NCBI RefSeq assembly: GCF_001633105.1
Contig: NZ_LUKZ01000002.1
Location: 91,586 to 155,585, forward strand
From: Acidovorax sp. GW101-3H11
Lineage (GTDB): Bacteria > Pseudomonadota > Gammaproteobacteria > Burkholderiales > Burkholderiaceae_C
Direction of reading: 5' to 3'
DNA: 64,000 nucleotides
Of the stretch, positions 41,713-50,696 are shown in pieces (the first letter of the stretch is position 1; each line of letters begins with the position of its first letter). The notes below the pieces were generated by a model that saw nothing but the letters and a program-made list of their open reading frames with translations, did not search any database and was not told the DNA's origin. A program made the translations under genes and the position numbers.

Positions 41713-42437
41713 GCGCCCATCTCCAGGTGGTCCAGCAGCACAAAGTCCGCGCCGGGCGTGGGCTCTGCGAACAAGGCGAGGCTGTTGAACTTCAGGATGG
41801 GCAGGTCCGAGAAGAACTCCTGCGCGGCCTCGAACACCAGCGACTGCGTGGGTGCGTCCACCTGCGCCAGGCTGCCAGTGAGCGACATGTGAAAGCGGAA
41901 CTCATCCAGCACAAACGGGTAGCCCCATTGCTGCAGCAGCGCGTCCTGCCGGGCGGTGAGCCCGGCCGCACGGCGACGGGCGAGGTCGGCGTCGGACAAG
42001 GGTGCGGCCAAGGGCTGCAGCGCCGTCACGCAGGTGGCGGCGGTCTCCTGGATCTGCGCATTGGCGGGGTGCAGCGCCGGGGGCACCAGCGCCAGAAAGT
42101 CGTCGATGCGTTGCACCTGCAGGGGCGGAAGCACAAAGGGTTGCAGCCCGCGCGCCACGGACTGCACGGCCTGGTGCAGCGCGATCCAGTCGGTGCCGGG
42201 CGCCAGTGCAAACGGCGCCTTGAGCGTGGCGTGCCAGCCGTAGCGGCGGGGCGCCGCCGTCAGGCGGTGCAGGTCGTCCGCCGCCACGCCGTCGATGGCG
42301 AGCTGCTGCAGCGGCTGCAGCAGCGCGGCGCAGCGCCCCAGCCAGTGGCTGCCGGCCAGCCAGCCCAGGCTGCCCGGGTTGGGTGCGAAATAGACCGCAT
42401 AGCGGTGGTGGGTGGGTGGCATGTCAGGCGTGTTCAT
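41709..42437 (-). CDS. Putative phosphonate metabolism protein, DUF1045 (2H phosphoesterase fold)
   Basis: A 242-residue protein with the two HxTxx-type motifs of 2H phosphoesterases: HATLKA (His69) and HMSLTG (His183). The DUF1045 family is typically found with phn genes. It could act on a cyclic phosphate made by C-P lyase, but its reaction is not established. It overlaps the phnN start by 4 nt and the end of phnF by about 14 nt. The ATG at 42422 is a possible shorter start. Confidence 0.85.
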   Translation of the reverse strand: MNTPDMPPTHHRYAVYFAPNPGSLGWLAGSHWLGRCAALLQPLQQLAIDGVAADDLHRLTAAPRRYGWHATLKAPFALAPGTDWIALHQAVQSVARGLQPFVLPPLQVQRIDDFLALVPPALHPANAQIQETAATCVTALQPLAAPLSDADLARRRAAGLTARQDALLQQWGYPFVLDEFRFHMSLTGSLAQVDAPTQSLVFEAAQEFFSDLPILKFNSLALFAEPTPGADFVLLDHLEMGA

Positions 42438-43206
42438 CGTGGTCAATGGTCAGTTTCACGCGGTCGCCCGCAAACCAGGCGCGCGCCCATTCGATGGGCG
42501 TGCCTGCCAGGTCCACGTTCAGGCTCTCTACCTGCAGCACGGGGCGTGAGGTGGGCTGGCGCAACTGGGCGGCCACTTCGGCGCTCGGCAGCTCGGCGGT
42601 GATGCGGCTTTCGCGGCGCGTGTAGTCGGCCACGCCGTGGACGGTGAAGCCTGCGGTGATGGAGCCCGTTTCGCGCACCACGGCCGCCAGGTTTTCAAAT
42701 CGGGGCAGGGGAAAGTAGCGCTCGCTGATGTGCAGGGGCTGGCCTTCGGCGTCGCCCCGCACGCGCAGCGCCAGCAGCGGGCTGCGCGCGGGCACTTGCA
42801 GCGCCTTCGCCAGCGCCGCCGTGGCGCGCGTGGTCTGGGCCTGCAGCACCACCAGGCTGCCGCGCAGACCGGCCTGTGCCAGGCCCTGCTGGTGGCGCGT
42901 GCGCTTCCCTAGCACCAGGTCCACCGCAAAGTCTTCCACATAGGTGCCGCTGCCCTGCGTGATGCGCACCAGCCCCTGGCTGCACAGGCTGGCGAGCGAA
43001 CGGCGGATGGTGTGGCGGTTCACGCCGAACTGCTCGGCCAGCGCGTGTTCCGAGGGCAGTCGCTGGCCGGGCGGATAGACGCCGCTGCCGATGGCCTCGG
43101 CCAGCTCGGCGGCTATGCGCGTCCAGAAGCTGTCGCGCGCAGGGCGCAGTGGTGGTGCTTGCGGGACCTGTAGCGGGGTCGTGAGAGAGGTGGTGCTGGC
43201 TGTCAT
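42424..43206 (-). CDS. phnF: Phosphonate-metabolism GntR/HutC-type regulator PhnF
   Basis: A 260-residue regulator with an N-terminal GntR winged helix (DSFWTRIAAELAEAIGSGVYPPGQRLPSEHALAEQFGVNRHTIRRSLASLCSQGLVRITQGSGTYV) and a C-terminal UTRA ligand domain (FENLAAVVRETGSITAGFTVHGVADYTRRESRITAELPS). It is placed at the head of the phnN strand, divergent from phnG. HutC-type operators GTCTATAC/GTCTAGAC occur before phnG and before phnC. PhnF probably represses both phn units until a phosphonate-derived signal or lack of phosphate releases it. Confidence 0.9.
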   Translation of the reverse strand: MTASTTSLTTPLQVPQAPPLRPARDSFWTRIAAELAEAIGSGVYPPGQRLPSEHALAEQFGVNRHTIRRSLASLCSQGLVRITQGSGTYVEDFAVDLVLGKRTRHQQGLAQAGLRGSLVVLQAQTTRATAALAKALQVPARSPLLALRVRGDAEGQPLHISERYFPLPRFENLAAVVRETGSITAGFTVHGVADYTRRESRITAELPSAEVAAQLRQPTSRPVLQVESLNVDLAGTPIEWARAWFAGDRVKLTIDHDEHA

Positions 43207-43217
43207 GAAACCTACAT
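43200..43217 (+). promoter_or_regulatory. Pho-box-like sequence before phnG (half good)
   Basis: CTGTCATGAAACCTACAT has one perfect CTGTCAT and a poor second repeat (4 of 7) at the usual 4-nt spacing, so PhoB binding is uncertain. It overlaps the ATG of phnF. Confidence 0.4.
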
Positions 43218-43250
43218 GCGCGCTCTTTAAGCTGGCGCCAGTTGTTCAAT

Positions 43251-43262
43251 TTGTCTATACAA
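43251..43262. promoter_or_regulatory. Putative PhnF operator before phnG
   Basis: TTGTCTATACAA is symmetric and contains GTxTAxAC, the half-site pattern bound by HutC/GntR regulators. It lies 20 nt before the phnG start and 45 nt before that of phnF, in the only gap shared by both directions. Confidence 0.65.
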
Positions 43263-43281
43263 CTTTCAGGGTACCACTTCC

Positions 43282-43794
43282 ATGTTTCAAGCCTTTGACA
43301 ACCCGGGACCGGGCCGCCCCCTGGGCCGCGCGCAGTGGATGGCGCTGCTGGCCCGGGCGCCGCTGGGGCTGCTCGAATCTGCCTTGCACGCGCATGCCAC
43401 GCGCCCCGCGCGCTGGCTGCGTGCGCCAGAGACCGGCCTGATGATGGTGCAGGGCCGCGCCGGTGGCACGGGCGAGCGCTTCAACCTGGGCGAGGTCACC
43501 GTCACCCGCTGCGCGCTGCGCGTGGCCGACGCATCGGACGCCGCCGAGGCCACTGTGGGTGTGGCCTACGTGCTGGGCCGGTCGCACCGCCAGGTGCAGC
43601 TGGCGGCCTTGGCCGATGCGCTCCTGCAAGACCCTGTTCAGCAACCGGTGCTGGACGCACAACTGCTCGAACCCGTCCGCAACCACCTGCGCAACACCCA
43701 GGCCGAGCGTCAGGCGCGTGCTGCCAGCACCAAGGTGGACTTCTTTACCGTGGCGCGCGAGAGCGGTGCCTACAACGACGAGGACACCGAATGA
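43282..43794 (+). CDS. phnG: C-P lyase subunit PhnG
   Basis: A 170-residue PhnG, part of the PhnGHIJ core complex that attaches a phosphonate to ribose by displacing adenine from ATP. The family stretch RAQWMALLARAPLGLLESALHAHATRPARWLRAPETGLMMVQGRAGGTGERFNLGEVTVTRCALRV is intact. It is about 20 residues longer than E. coli PhnG because of an N-terminal extension. It is the first gene of an operon in which each next gene overlaps or abuts by 4 nt or less. Confidence 0.92.
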   Translation: MFQAFDNPGPGRPLGRAQWMALLARAPLGLLESALHAHATRPARWLRAPETGLMMVQGRAGGTGERFNLGEVTVTRCALRVADASDAAEATVGVAYVLGRSHRQVQLAALADALLQDPVQQPVLDAQLLEPVRNHLRNTQAERQARAASTKVDFFTVARESGAYNDEDTE

Positions 43795-44432
43795 GCACGA
43801 CCCCCTTGGCATCGCTGGGTGCCGGATTCTCGAACGAAGCCTTTGGCAGCCAGGCGGTGTTCCGCGCCGTGCTGCAGGCGCTATCGCACCCCGGCCGCAC
43901 GGTGGCGGTAGAACACGACGCGCAAGCTCCTGCCGTGGGGCACGCCGCCTCGGCGGCCGTGCTGCTGGCGCTGCTCGACAGCGACTGCACCTTGTGGCTC
44001 TCGCCCAAGCTGGCAGCCAGTGATGCCGGTGCCTGGCTGCGCTTTCACACAGGGTGCACCTTGGTGACCGATCCGGTGCAGGCCCGCTTTGTGTGGGTCG
44101 CGCAGGGCGACGAATGGCCAGCGCTCGGCAGCCTGGCCTTGGGCACCGACGTCTACCCGGACCAATCGGCCACCTGCGTGGTCGATGTACCGCGCGCCAC
44201 CGCCACCACGGCGGACGCCATCAATGCGTGGCAATTGCGCGGGCCGGGAATTCAGGAGATGGCGGCCTTGCAGGTGGACGGCTTGTCCGACGACTTCGAG
44301 ACCCAGTGGTCTGCCAACCACGCAGCGTTTCCGCGCGGTGTGGACTTGTTGCTGGGCACCCCAGACCACATCGTGGGCCTGCCACGCACCACGCTGGCGA
44401 CGCGCAGCGCCGCAGCCCTTCAGGAGGCCTGA
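43791..44432 (+). CDS. phnH: C-P lyase subunit PhnH
   Basis: A 213-residue PhnH, the dimeric subunit of the C-P lyase core. It shows SNEAFGSQAVFRAVLQALSHPGRTVAVEHD at the start and the terminal FPRGVDLLLGTPDHIVGLPRTT. PhnH keeps the PLP-transferase-like fold without catalytic residues. The start overlaps the phnG stop (ATGA). Length is similar to E. coli PhnH. Confidence 0.92.
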   Translation: MSTTPLASLGAGFSNEAFGSQAVFRAVLQALSHPGRTVAVEHDAQAPAVGHAASAAVLLALLDSDCTLWLSPKLAASDAGAWLRFHTGCTLVTDPVQARFVWVAQGDEWPALGSLALGTDVYPDQSATCVVDVPRATATTADAINAWQLRGPGIQEMAALQVDGLSDDFETQWSANHAAFPRGVDLLLGTPDHIVGLPRTTLATRSAAALQEA

Positions 44433-44434
44433 GC

Positions 44435-45538
44435 ATGTACGTAGCCGTCAAAGGCGGAGAAGCCGCCATTCTCAACAGCTACCAGTTGCTGGCTCGCCAG
44501 CGCCGGGGCGATGCCGCACAGCCTGAACTCTCTGTGGCGCAGATCCGCCAGCAGCTCAAGCTGGCGGTGGACCGCGTCATGACCGAGGGATCGGTGTACG
44601 ACTCCGAGCTTGCGGCCCTGGCCATCAAGCAGGCAGCAGGCGACCTGGTGGAAGCCATCTTTTTGCTGCGCACCTACCGCTCCACGCTGCCGCGCCTGGG
44701 CACCACCTGCGCGCTGGACACCAGCCGCATGGCGCTGGACCGGCGCATCTCCGCCACCTTCAAGGACCTGCCGGGCGGCCAGGTGTTGGGCCCCACCTAC
44801 GACTACACGCAGCGCCTGCTCGACTTCAAGCTGCTGGCCGAAGGCCCGGTGGCGCCGCCTGCCGCTGCGGCAGCGGCGGTGCCACCCGGCCCCACGCCGC
44901 GCGTAGTGGACCTGCTCAACCAGGAAGGCTTGATCGAAACTCGCCCCGTGCCCCCGGGCGACCCGGCGCCCACAGACCTGACCCGCGAGCCACTGCGCTT
45001 CCCCGCCAACCGCGCCACACGCCTGCAAAATCTGGCGCGCGGCGATGAGGGCTTCCTGCTCGCCATGGCGTATTCCACGCAGCGCGGCTATTCGCACTCG
45101 CACCCGTTTGTGGGCGAGGTGCGCTTGGGCACGGTGGCGGTGGAGATCGAACCCGAAGAGCTGGGCTTTGCCATCGACATTGGCGACATCGAGATCACCG
45201 AATGCGAAATGGTGAACCAGTTTGCAGGCAGCAAGAGCCAGCCCCCGCAGTTCACGCGCGGCTATGGCCTGGCGTTTGGCCACAGCGAGCGCAAGGCGAT
45301 GGCCATGAGCCTTGTGGACCGCGCCCTGCGTGCGGATGAGCTGGGTGAGCCGGTGGAGTCGCCCGCGCAGATGCAGGAATTTGTGCTGAGCCACAGCGAC
45401 AGCCTCGAAGCCTCGGGCTTTGTGCAGCACTTGAAGCTGCCGCACTACGTGGACTTTCAGTCCGAACTGGAGCTGGTGCGCAAGATGCGCGCCGCTGCCG
45501 CCCAACCCTCAACCCCTATCGACGAGGACGCCGCATGA
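44435..45538 (+). CDS. phnI: C-P lyase subunit PhnI
   Basis: A 367-residue PhnI, the subunit with nucleosidase activity that, with PhnG, PhnH and PhnL, yields ribose 1-phosphonate 5-triphosphate. Family signature MYVAVKGGEAAILNSYQLL opens the protein, and GDEGFLLAMAYSTQRGYSHSHPFVGEVRLG and FAIDIGDIEITECEMVNQFAGS are the conserved central blocks. The AGGAGG site lies 7 nt before its ATG, 2 nt past the phnH stop. The stop overlaps phnJ. Confidence 0.93.
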   Translation: MYVAVKGGEAAILNSYQLLARQRRGDAAQPELSVAQIRQQLKLAVDRVMTEGSVYDSELAALAIKQAAGDLVEAIFLLRTYRSTLPRLGTTCALDTSRMALDRRISATFKDLPGGQVLGPTYDYTQRLLDFKLLAEGPVAPPAAAAAAVPPGPTPRVVDLLNQEGLIETRPVPPGDPAPTDLTREPLRFPANRATRLQNLARGDEGFLLAMAYSTQRGYSHSHPFVGEVRLGTVAVEIEPEELGFAIDIGDIEITECEMVNQFAGSKSQPPQFTRGYGLAFGHSERKAMAMSLVDRALRADELGEPVESPAQMQEFVLSHSDSLEASGFVQHLKLPHYVDFQSELELVRKMRAAAAQPSTPIDEDAA

Positions 45539-46455
45539 ACGCGCCCATGGAGCCCGCCGTGATGGGCCTGCCCGCCGACGCCGCGCCGGTGGACGGCCAC
45601 TTCAACTTTGCCTACCTGGACGAGCGCACCAAGCGCATGATCCGCCGCGCCATCCTCAAGGCCGTGGCCATCCCCGGCTACCAGGTGCCGTTTGGCTCGC
45701 GCGAAATGCCCCTGCCCTACGGCTGGGGCACAGGCGGCATCCAGGTCACCGCGTCCATCATCGGCCCGCAGGACTGCCTCAAGGTCATTGACCAGGGATC
45801 GGACGACACGGTCAACGCGGTCAACATCCGCCGCTTCTTTGAGCGCACTACCGCTGTGGCGACCACCACCCGCACGCGCGAGGCCACGCTGATCCAGACG
45901 CGCCACCGCATCCCTGAGACGCCGCTGGCCGAAGGCCAGGTCATCGTGTACCAGGTGCCGGTGCCCGAGCCCATGCAGCGCCTGGAACCGCGCGAGACCG
46001 AAACACGCACCCTGCACGGCCTGGCCGAGTACGGGCTCATGCACGTCAAGCTCTACGAAGACATAGCGCGCTATGGCCACATCGCCACCACGTATGACTA
46101 CCCCGTGCTGGTCAATGGCCGGTACGTGATGGCGCCGTCGCCCATCCCCAAGTTCGACAACCCCAAGATGCACATGAACCCCGCGCTGCAGCTGTTTGGC
46201 GCGGGCCGCGAAAAGCGCATCTACGCCGTGCCGCCCTACACGCCGGTGGAGAGCCTGGGCTTTGAGGACCATCCGTTCGAGGTGCAGCGCTGGGACGCCG
46301 AGTGCGCGCTGTGCGGCGCCACCGACAGCTTTCTGGACGAGGTCATTACCGACGACCAGGGCGGGCGTATGCATGTGTGCTCCGACTCGGACTACTGCCA
46401 GGAGCGCCAGGCGCAGCAGGCTGAGACTGCGCAGGTGGAAGGCGGCGCCGCATGA
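45535..46455 (+). CDS. phnJ: C-P lyase catalytic subunit PhnJ (radical SAM)
   Basis: A 306-residue PhnJ, the enzyme that breaks the carbon-phosphorus bond with a [4Fe-4S]-generated 5'-deoxyadenosyl radical. The four conserved cysteines are residues 257, 260, 282 and 288 (CALC...HVCSDSDYC), with the same C-x2-C-x21-C-x5-C spacing as E. coli. IIGPQDCLKVIDQGSDDTVN and YEDIARYGHIATTYDYPV are also intact. It has about 20 more N-terminal residues than E. coli PhnJ. Coupled by 4-nt overlaps to phnI and to the acetyltransferase gene. Confidence 0.94.
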   Translation: MNAPMEPAVMGLPADAAPVDGHFNFAYLDERTKRMIRRAILKAVAIPGYQVPFGSREMPLPYGWGTGGIQVTASIIGPQDCLKVIDQGSDDTVNAVNIRRFFERTTAVATTTRTREATLIQTRHRIPETPLAEGQVIVYQVPVPEPMQRLEPRETETRTLHGLAEYGLMHVKLYEDIARYGHIATTYDYPVLVNGRYVMAPSPIPKFDNPKMHMNPALQLFGAGREKRIYAVPPYTPVESLGFEDHPFEVQRWDAECALCGATDSFLDEVITDDQGGRMHVCSDSDYCQERQAQQAETAQVEGGAA

Positions 46456-46909
46456 GTACCGCGCACATCCGCGAAGCCCGGCAGGCCGACCTGGAGAGCG
46501 TGCTGGCGTTGTATGCCGCCATTGAAGACAGCCCTGCCGACGTGCTGACCCTGGAAGAAGCCCAGGCCGTGTGGGCCCAGTTCGCCAGCTACCCCAGCTA
46601 CCGCCTGTGGGTGGCCTGTGACCCTGCGCAGCACGGCGCGGTGGTGGGCACCTATGCACTGCTCATCATGCACAACCTGGCACACCAGGGCGCGCCCTCG
46701 GCCATCGTCGAAGACGTGGTGGTGGCGCAGGACCAGCAGGGCCGTGGCATTGGCCGCCAGATGATGGCCCACGCCATGCAGCAGGCACGCGACGCGGGCT
46801 GCTACAAGCTCGCGCTCTCGTCCAACGCCCTCCGCCAGGGCGCGCATGCCTTCTATGAATCCCTGGGCTTTGCACAGCATGGCCTGAGCTTTGTTGTCGA
46901 GACCCTCAC

Positions 46910-46913
<4 letters not shown>
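46452..46913 (+). CDS. GNAT acetyltransferase in the phn operon (PhnO-like position)
   Basis: A 153-residue GNAT protein with EDVVVAQDQQGRGIGRQMMAHAMQQARDAGCYKLALSSNALRQGAHAFYESLGF, the acetyl-CoA pyrophosphate loop (Q/R-G-x-G-x-G) and the C-terminal helix. In E. coli phnO is a GNAT that acetylates 1-aminoalkylphosphonates before C-P lyase. This gene sits between phnJ and phnK instead of late in the operon, but the coupling is strict (4-nt overlaps at both ends). Function as PhnO is inferred from context only. Confidence 0.82.
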
Positions 46914-47694
<781 letters not shown>

Positions 47695-47698
<4 letters not shown>

Positions 47699-48429
47699 AC
47701 CAGTCTCCTTCCATTGCGCCCATTCTCCAGATGCAAGGGGTGGCCAAGCGCTTCACCCTGCACCACCAGAACGGCATCGAACTGCCCGTGCTCGCCCAGG
47801 TGGACCTGGCCGTGCAGCCCGGTGAATGTGTGGTGCTTGACGGCCCCTCTGGCATGGGCAAGAGCACGCTGCTGAAAATGATCTACGCCAACTACCGCGC
47901 CAATGCGGGTCGCATCACCGTGCGCTCGGCCGATGGCACCGTGGTGGATGTGACGCAGGCCACGCCGCGCGCACTGGTGCAGCTACGGCGCGACACCGTG
48001 GGCTATGTGAGCCAGTTCCTGCGGGTCATCCCGCGTGTGTCAGCGCTGGATGTGGTGGCCGAGCCACTGGCCGAAGACGCGGGTGACGATCCTGCGGGCA
48101 TCGAGGCCGCCCGCGAGGCAGCCCGCCAGTGGCTGAACCGCCTGCGCATTCCTGAGCGGCTGTGGCACCTTCCGCCCGCCACGTTCTCTGGGGGCGAGCA
48201 GCAGCGCATCAACATCGCCCGCAACATGATCAAGCCCAAGCCCCTGCTGCTGCTGGACGAGCCCACCGCATCGCTCGACGCGGCCAACACAGAGACCGTG
48301 ATCGCCATGATCCGCGAAGCCGTGGCGCGCGGCGCGGCCCTGGTGGGCATTTTTCACGACGCGCAGGTGGGCGCCGCCGTGGCCACGCGCCGCGTGAATG
48401 TAGGCGACTTCCGGGGGGTATCGGCATGA
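47695..48429 (+). CDS. phnL: C-P lyase system ABC-type ATPase PhnL
   Basis: A 244-residue ABC ATPase required with PhnGHI for the first step of phosphonate breakdown. The A loop is GPSGMGKSTLLK, the signature SGGEQQRINIARN and Walker B LLLLDEPTAS. It is distinguished from PhnK by the start LQMQGVAKRFTLHHQNGIELPVLAQVDLAVQPGECVVLDGPSG. It overlaps phnK and phnM by 4 nt each. Confidence 0.92.
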
Positions 48430-49580
48430 CCGCGACCGTGTTCAAGAACGCCCGCATGGTGCTGCCGGGTGAAGTGGTCCAGGGCAGCCTGCAGGTGGAG
48501 GGCGGGCGCATCGCGTCGCTGGACAGCGGGGCCACCTCAGCTTTGCAAGGCATCGATCTGAGGGGCGACTACCTGCTGCCCGGGCTGGTCGAAATCCACA
48601 CCGACAACTTTGAGCGCCACCTGATGCCGCGCCCCAAGGTGCAATGGGCCGAGATGCCTGCGCTGCTGGCGCACGACGCCGAGATTGCGGCCGCAGGCAT
48701 CACCACCGTGCTGGACGCGCTGGGCGTGGGCGAGGCCGATGTCGACAGCCTGCGCGGCAGCGCCTGGAACCGTGTGCTCGACACCATCGACACCTGCACC
48801 GAGCGCAACCTGCTGCGCGCCGACCACCACCTGCATGTGCGCTGTGAGCTGCCCGCGCCCAACACCATTGACCTGTTCGAGCCCTTCCACGGCCACCAGC
48901 GCCTGTCGCTGATCTCGCTGATGGACCACACCCCGGGCCAGCGCCAGTGGGAGAACATCGAGCAGGCGCGTACTTACTACACCGGCAAGAAGGGCTGGAG
49001 CGCCGAGAAGTTCGAGCGCCAGGTGGCGCACGCCGCCACGCTGCAGGCGCAGTACGCCGAGCCGCACCGCGCGTATTTTGTGGATTACTGCCGCACGCAC
49101 GGCATCTCGCTGGCCAGCCACGACGACACCACGGTGGCGCATGTGGAGCAGGCCCATGCGGAAGGGGCCGCGATGTCGGAGTTCCCGACCACACTGGCCG
49201 CAGCCCAGGCCGCGCACGAGCGGGGGCTGCTCACCGTGATGGGCGGGCCCAACGTGGTGCGCGGTGGCTCGCACTCGGGCAATGTGGCTGCGGCTGATCT
49301 GGCGCGCAGGGGCTTGCTGGACATCCTCTCGTCCGACTACGTGCCCGGCAGCCTGCTGAGCGCGGTCATGCGACTGGTGCAGGACGACATCCTGCCCCTG
49401 CCGCAGGCTGTGGCTACCGTCACCCGCAACCCGGCCAAGGCGGCGGGCATGGTGGACCGGGGCGCGCTGGCGCCCGGCCTGCGCGCCGACCTGGTGCAGG
49501 TGCACATGGCGGAGCTGCCCGATGGTGGCCGCCAGGCCGTGGTGCGTGGCGTGTGGCGCGAAGGGCAGCGGGTGCTCTAG
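48426..49580 (+). CDS. phnM: Alpha-D-ribose 1-methylphosphonate 5-triphosphate diphosphatase PhnM
   Basis: A 384-residue amidohydrolase-superfamily enzyme that removes pyrophosphate from ribose-1-phosphonate 5-triphosphate. Metal-site stretches are PGLVEIHTDNFERHLMPRPKV (HxD and His), ISLMDHTPGQRQWEN, and the late ASHDDTTVAHVEQ with Asp near SSDYVPGSLLSAV. It matches E. coli PhnM in length (about 380). It is the last gene of the phnG operon. The next gene, phnC, follows after a 210-nt gap with its own control region. Confidence 0.93.
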   Translation: MTATVFKNARMVLPGEVVQGSLQVEGGRIASLDSGATSALQGIDLRGDYLLPGLVEIHTDNFERHLMPRPKVQWAEMPALLAHDAEIAAAGITTVLDALGVGEADVDSLRGSAWNRVLDTIDTCTERNLLRADHHLHVRCELPAPNTIDLFEPFHGHQRLSLISLMDHTPGQRQWENIEQARTYYTGKKGWSAEKFERQVAHAATLQAQYAEPHRAYFVDYCRTHGISLASHDDTTVAHVEQAHAEGAAMSEFPTTLAAAQAAHERGLLTVMGGPNVVRGGSHSGNVAAADLARRGLLDILSSDYVPGSLLSAVMRLVQDDILPLPQAVATVTRNPAKAAGMVDRGALAPGLRADLVQVHMAELPDGGRQAVVRGVWREGQRVL

Positions 49581-49610
49581 GGCCACCTCTGACATCCAAA
49601 CTTCTCCCAA

Positions 49611-49628
49611 CTGTCAAAGCACTGTCAC
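49611..49628 (+). promoter_or_regulatory. Pho box before phnC
   Basis: CTGTCAAAGCACTGTCAC has two seven-base repeats (CTGTCAA, CTGTCAC) with a 4-nt spacer, as in the enterobacterial PhoB consensus. It lies 180 nt before phnC and 21 nt ahead of the PhnF-type site. PhoB activation in phosphate starvation is the obvious inference. Confidence 0.75.
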
Positions 49629-49648
49629 GCCCAGCAACCACACTCCGG

Positions 49649-49660
49649 TTGTCTAGACGA
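49649..49660. promoter_or_regulatory. Putative PhnF operator before phnC
   Basis: TTGTCTAGACGA has the HutC-type GTCTAGAC centre, nearly the same as the site before phnG. A weaker copy, GCCTAGAC, is at 49735-49742, within the long inverted repeat region. Confidence 0.6.
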
Positions 49661-49663
49661 CTT

Positions 49664-49764
49664 ATTCCGTTTCCAAATCATCCGTGTCGTTGTTGCTTCG
49701 CCTTGCCGTGCTACAGCACTGTCTGCGGCTTCGCGCCTAGACACGAATGATTTGGAAACGGAAT
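49664..49764. repeat. Long inverted repeat in the phnM-phnC gap
   Basis: Arms of 25 nt at 49664-49688 and 49740-49764 are complementary with one mismatch (ATTCCGTTTCCAAATCAT on one side, ATGATTTGGAAACGGAAT on the other). The 51-nt centre has its own small dyad GTGCTACAGCAC. It is placed just before the ribosome site of phnC, so it could form a large leader hairpin in the mRNA, or mark a short insertion sequence remnant. Confidence 0.8.
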
Positions 49765-49790
49765 GAACCCACCCCCCCAAGGAGGCTGCC

Positions 49791-50651
49791 ATGACTGCCG
49801 CACTGCACATCCACCAACTGAACAAGCATTTCGCCAACGGCAAACACGCCCTGCGCGACATCAACCTCACCGTGCAGCGTGGCGAGATGGTGGCGCTGAT
49901 TGGTGCCTCGGGTTCGGGCAAGTCCACCCTGCTGCGCCACGTGGCGGGCCTGGTGGTGGCCGATGCGTCCAGCGATTCACTGATCGAGGTGGATGGCCGC
50001 TGCGTGCAGCAGGGCGGGCGCATCCACAGTGACATCCGCAAGGTGCGTTCGCAGGTGGGCTTTGTGTTCCAGCAGTTCAACCTGGTGGATCGCTTGCCGG
50101 TGTTGATGAACGTGCTGGTGGGCCTTCTGCACCGCACGCCCTGGTGGCGCGGCTGGTTGCGCATGTTCAAGCCACAGGAGCGCGCGCTGGCGCTGGAAGC
50201 GCTGCACCGCGTGGGCATTGCCGAGTGCCATGCACAGCGTGCGTCCACCCTGTCCGGCGGGCAGCAGCAGCGCGCGGCCATTGCCCGCACGCTGGTGCAG
50301 GGCGCCAAGGTGGTGCTGGCCGACGAGCCCATCGCCTCGCTGGACCCGGAGTCCTCGCGCAAGGTCATGGACATCCTGGCACGCATCAACCGCGAGGACC
50401 GCTGCACGGTCATCGTCTCGCTGCACCAGGTGGATGTGGCCATCAAATACTGCCCCCGCGTGGTGGCCTTGCACCATGGGCAGGTGGTGTACGACGGCCC
50501 CTCGTCCGCACTCACGCCCGCATTGCTGCGCGGCCTGTACGGCGTGCAGGCCGATGAAATCCTGTCGGATGCATCCAGCGCCCACCCTGCACCGGCGCAT
50601 GCACCCATGCCTGCGCCGCAATGGTCTCCCGCCATGGTGCAGGCCGCCTGA
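49791..50651 (+). CDS. phnC: Phosphonate ABC transporter ATPase PhnC
   Basis: A 286-residue importer ATPase. Walker A is GASGSGKST, the signature [19 protein letters not shown], Walker [11 protein letters not shown], followed by EVLD-type [33 protein letters not shown]. It drives uptake of phosphonates through PhnE with PhnD as receptor. The family stretch [29 protein letters not shown] is intact. AAGGAGGCTGCC precedes its ATG. It starts the second phn unit under Pho box/PhnF-like sites. Confidence 0.93.
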   Translation: MTAALHIHQLNKHFANGKHALRDINLTVQRGEMVALIGASGSGKSTLLRHVAGLVVADASSDSLIEVDGRCVQQGGRIHSDIRKVRSQVGFVFQQFNLVDRLPVLMNVLVGLLHRTPWWRGWLRMFKPQERALALEALHRVGIAECHAQRASTLSGGQQQRAAIARTLVQGAKVVLADEPIASLDPESSRKVMDILARINREDRCTVIVSLHQVDVAIKYCPRVVALHHGQVVYDGPSSALTPALLRGLYGVQADEILSDASSAHPAPAHAPMPAPQWSPAMVQAA

Positions 50652-50696
50652 GCGGTGATTCGGTTCTCTTCATTTCCTTTATCTGGAGCTTTCAAC

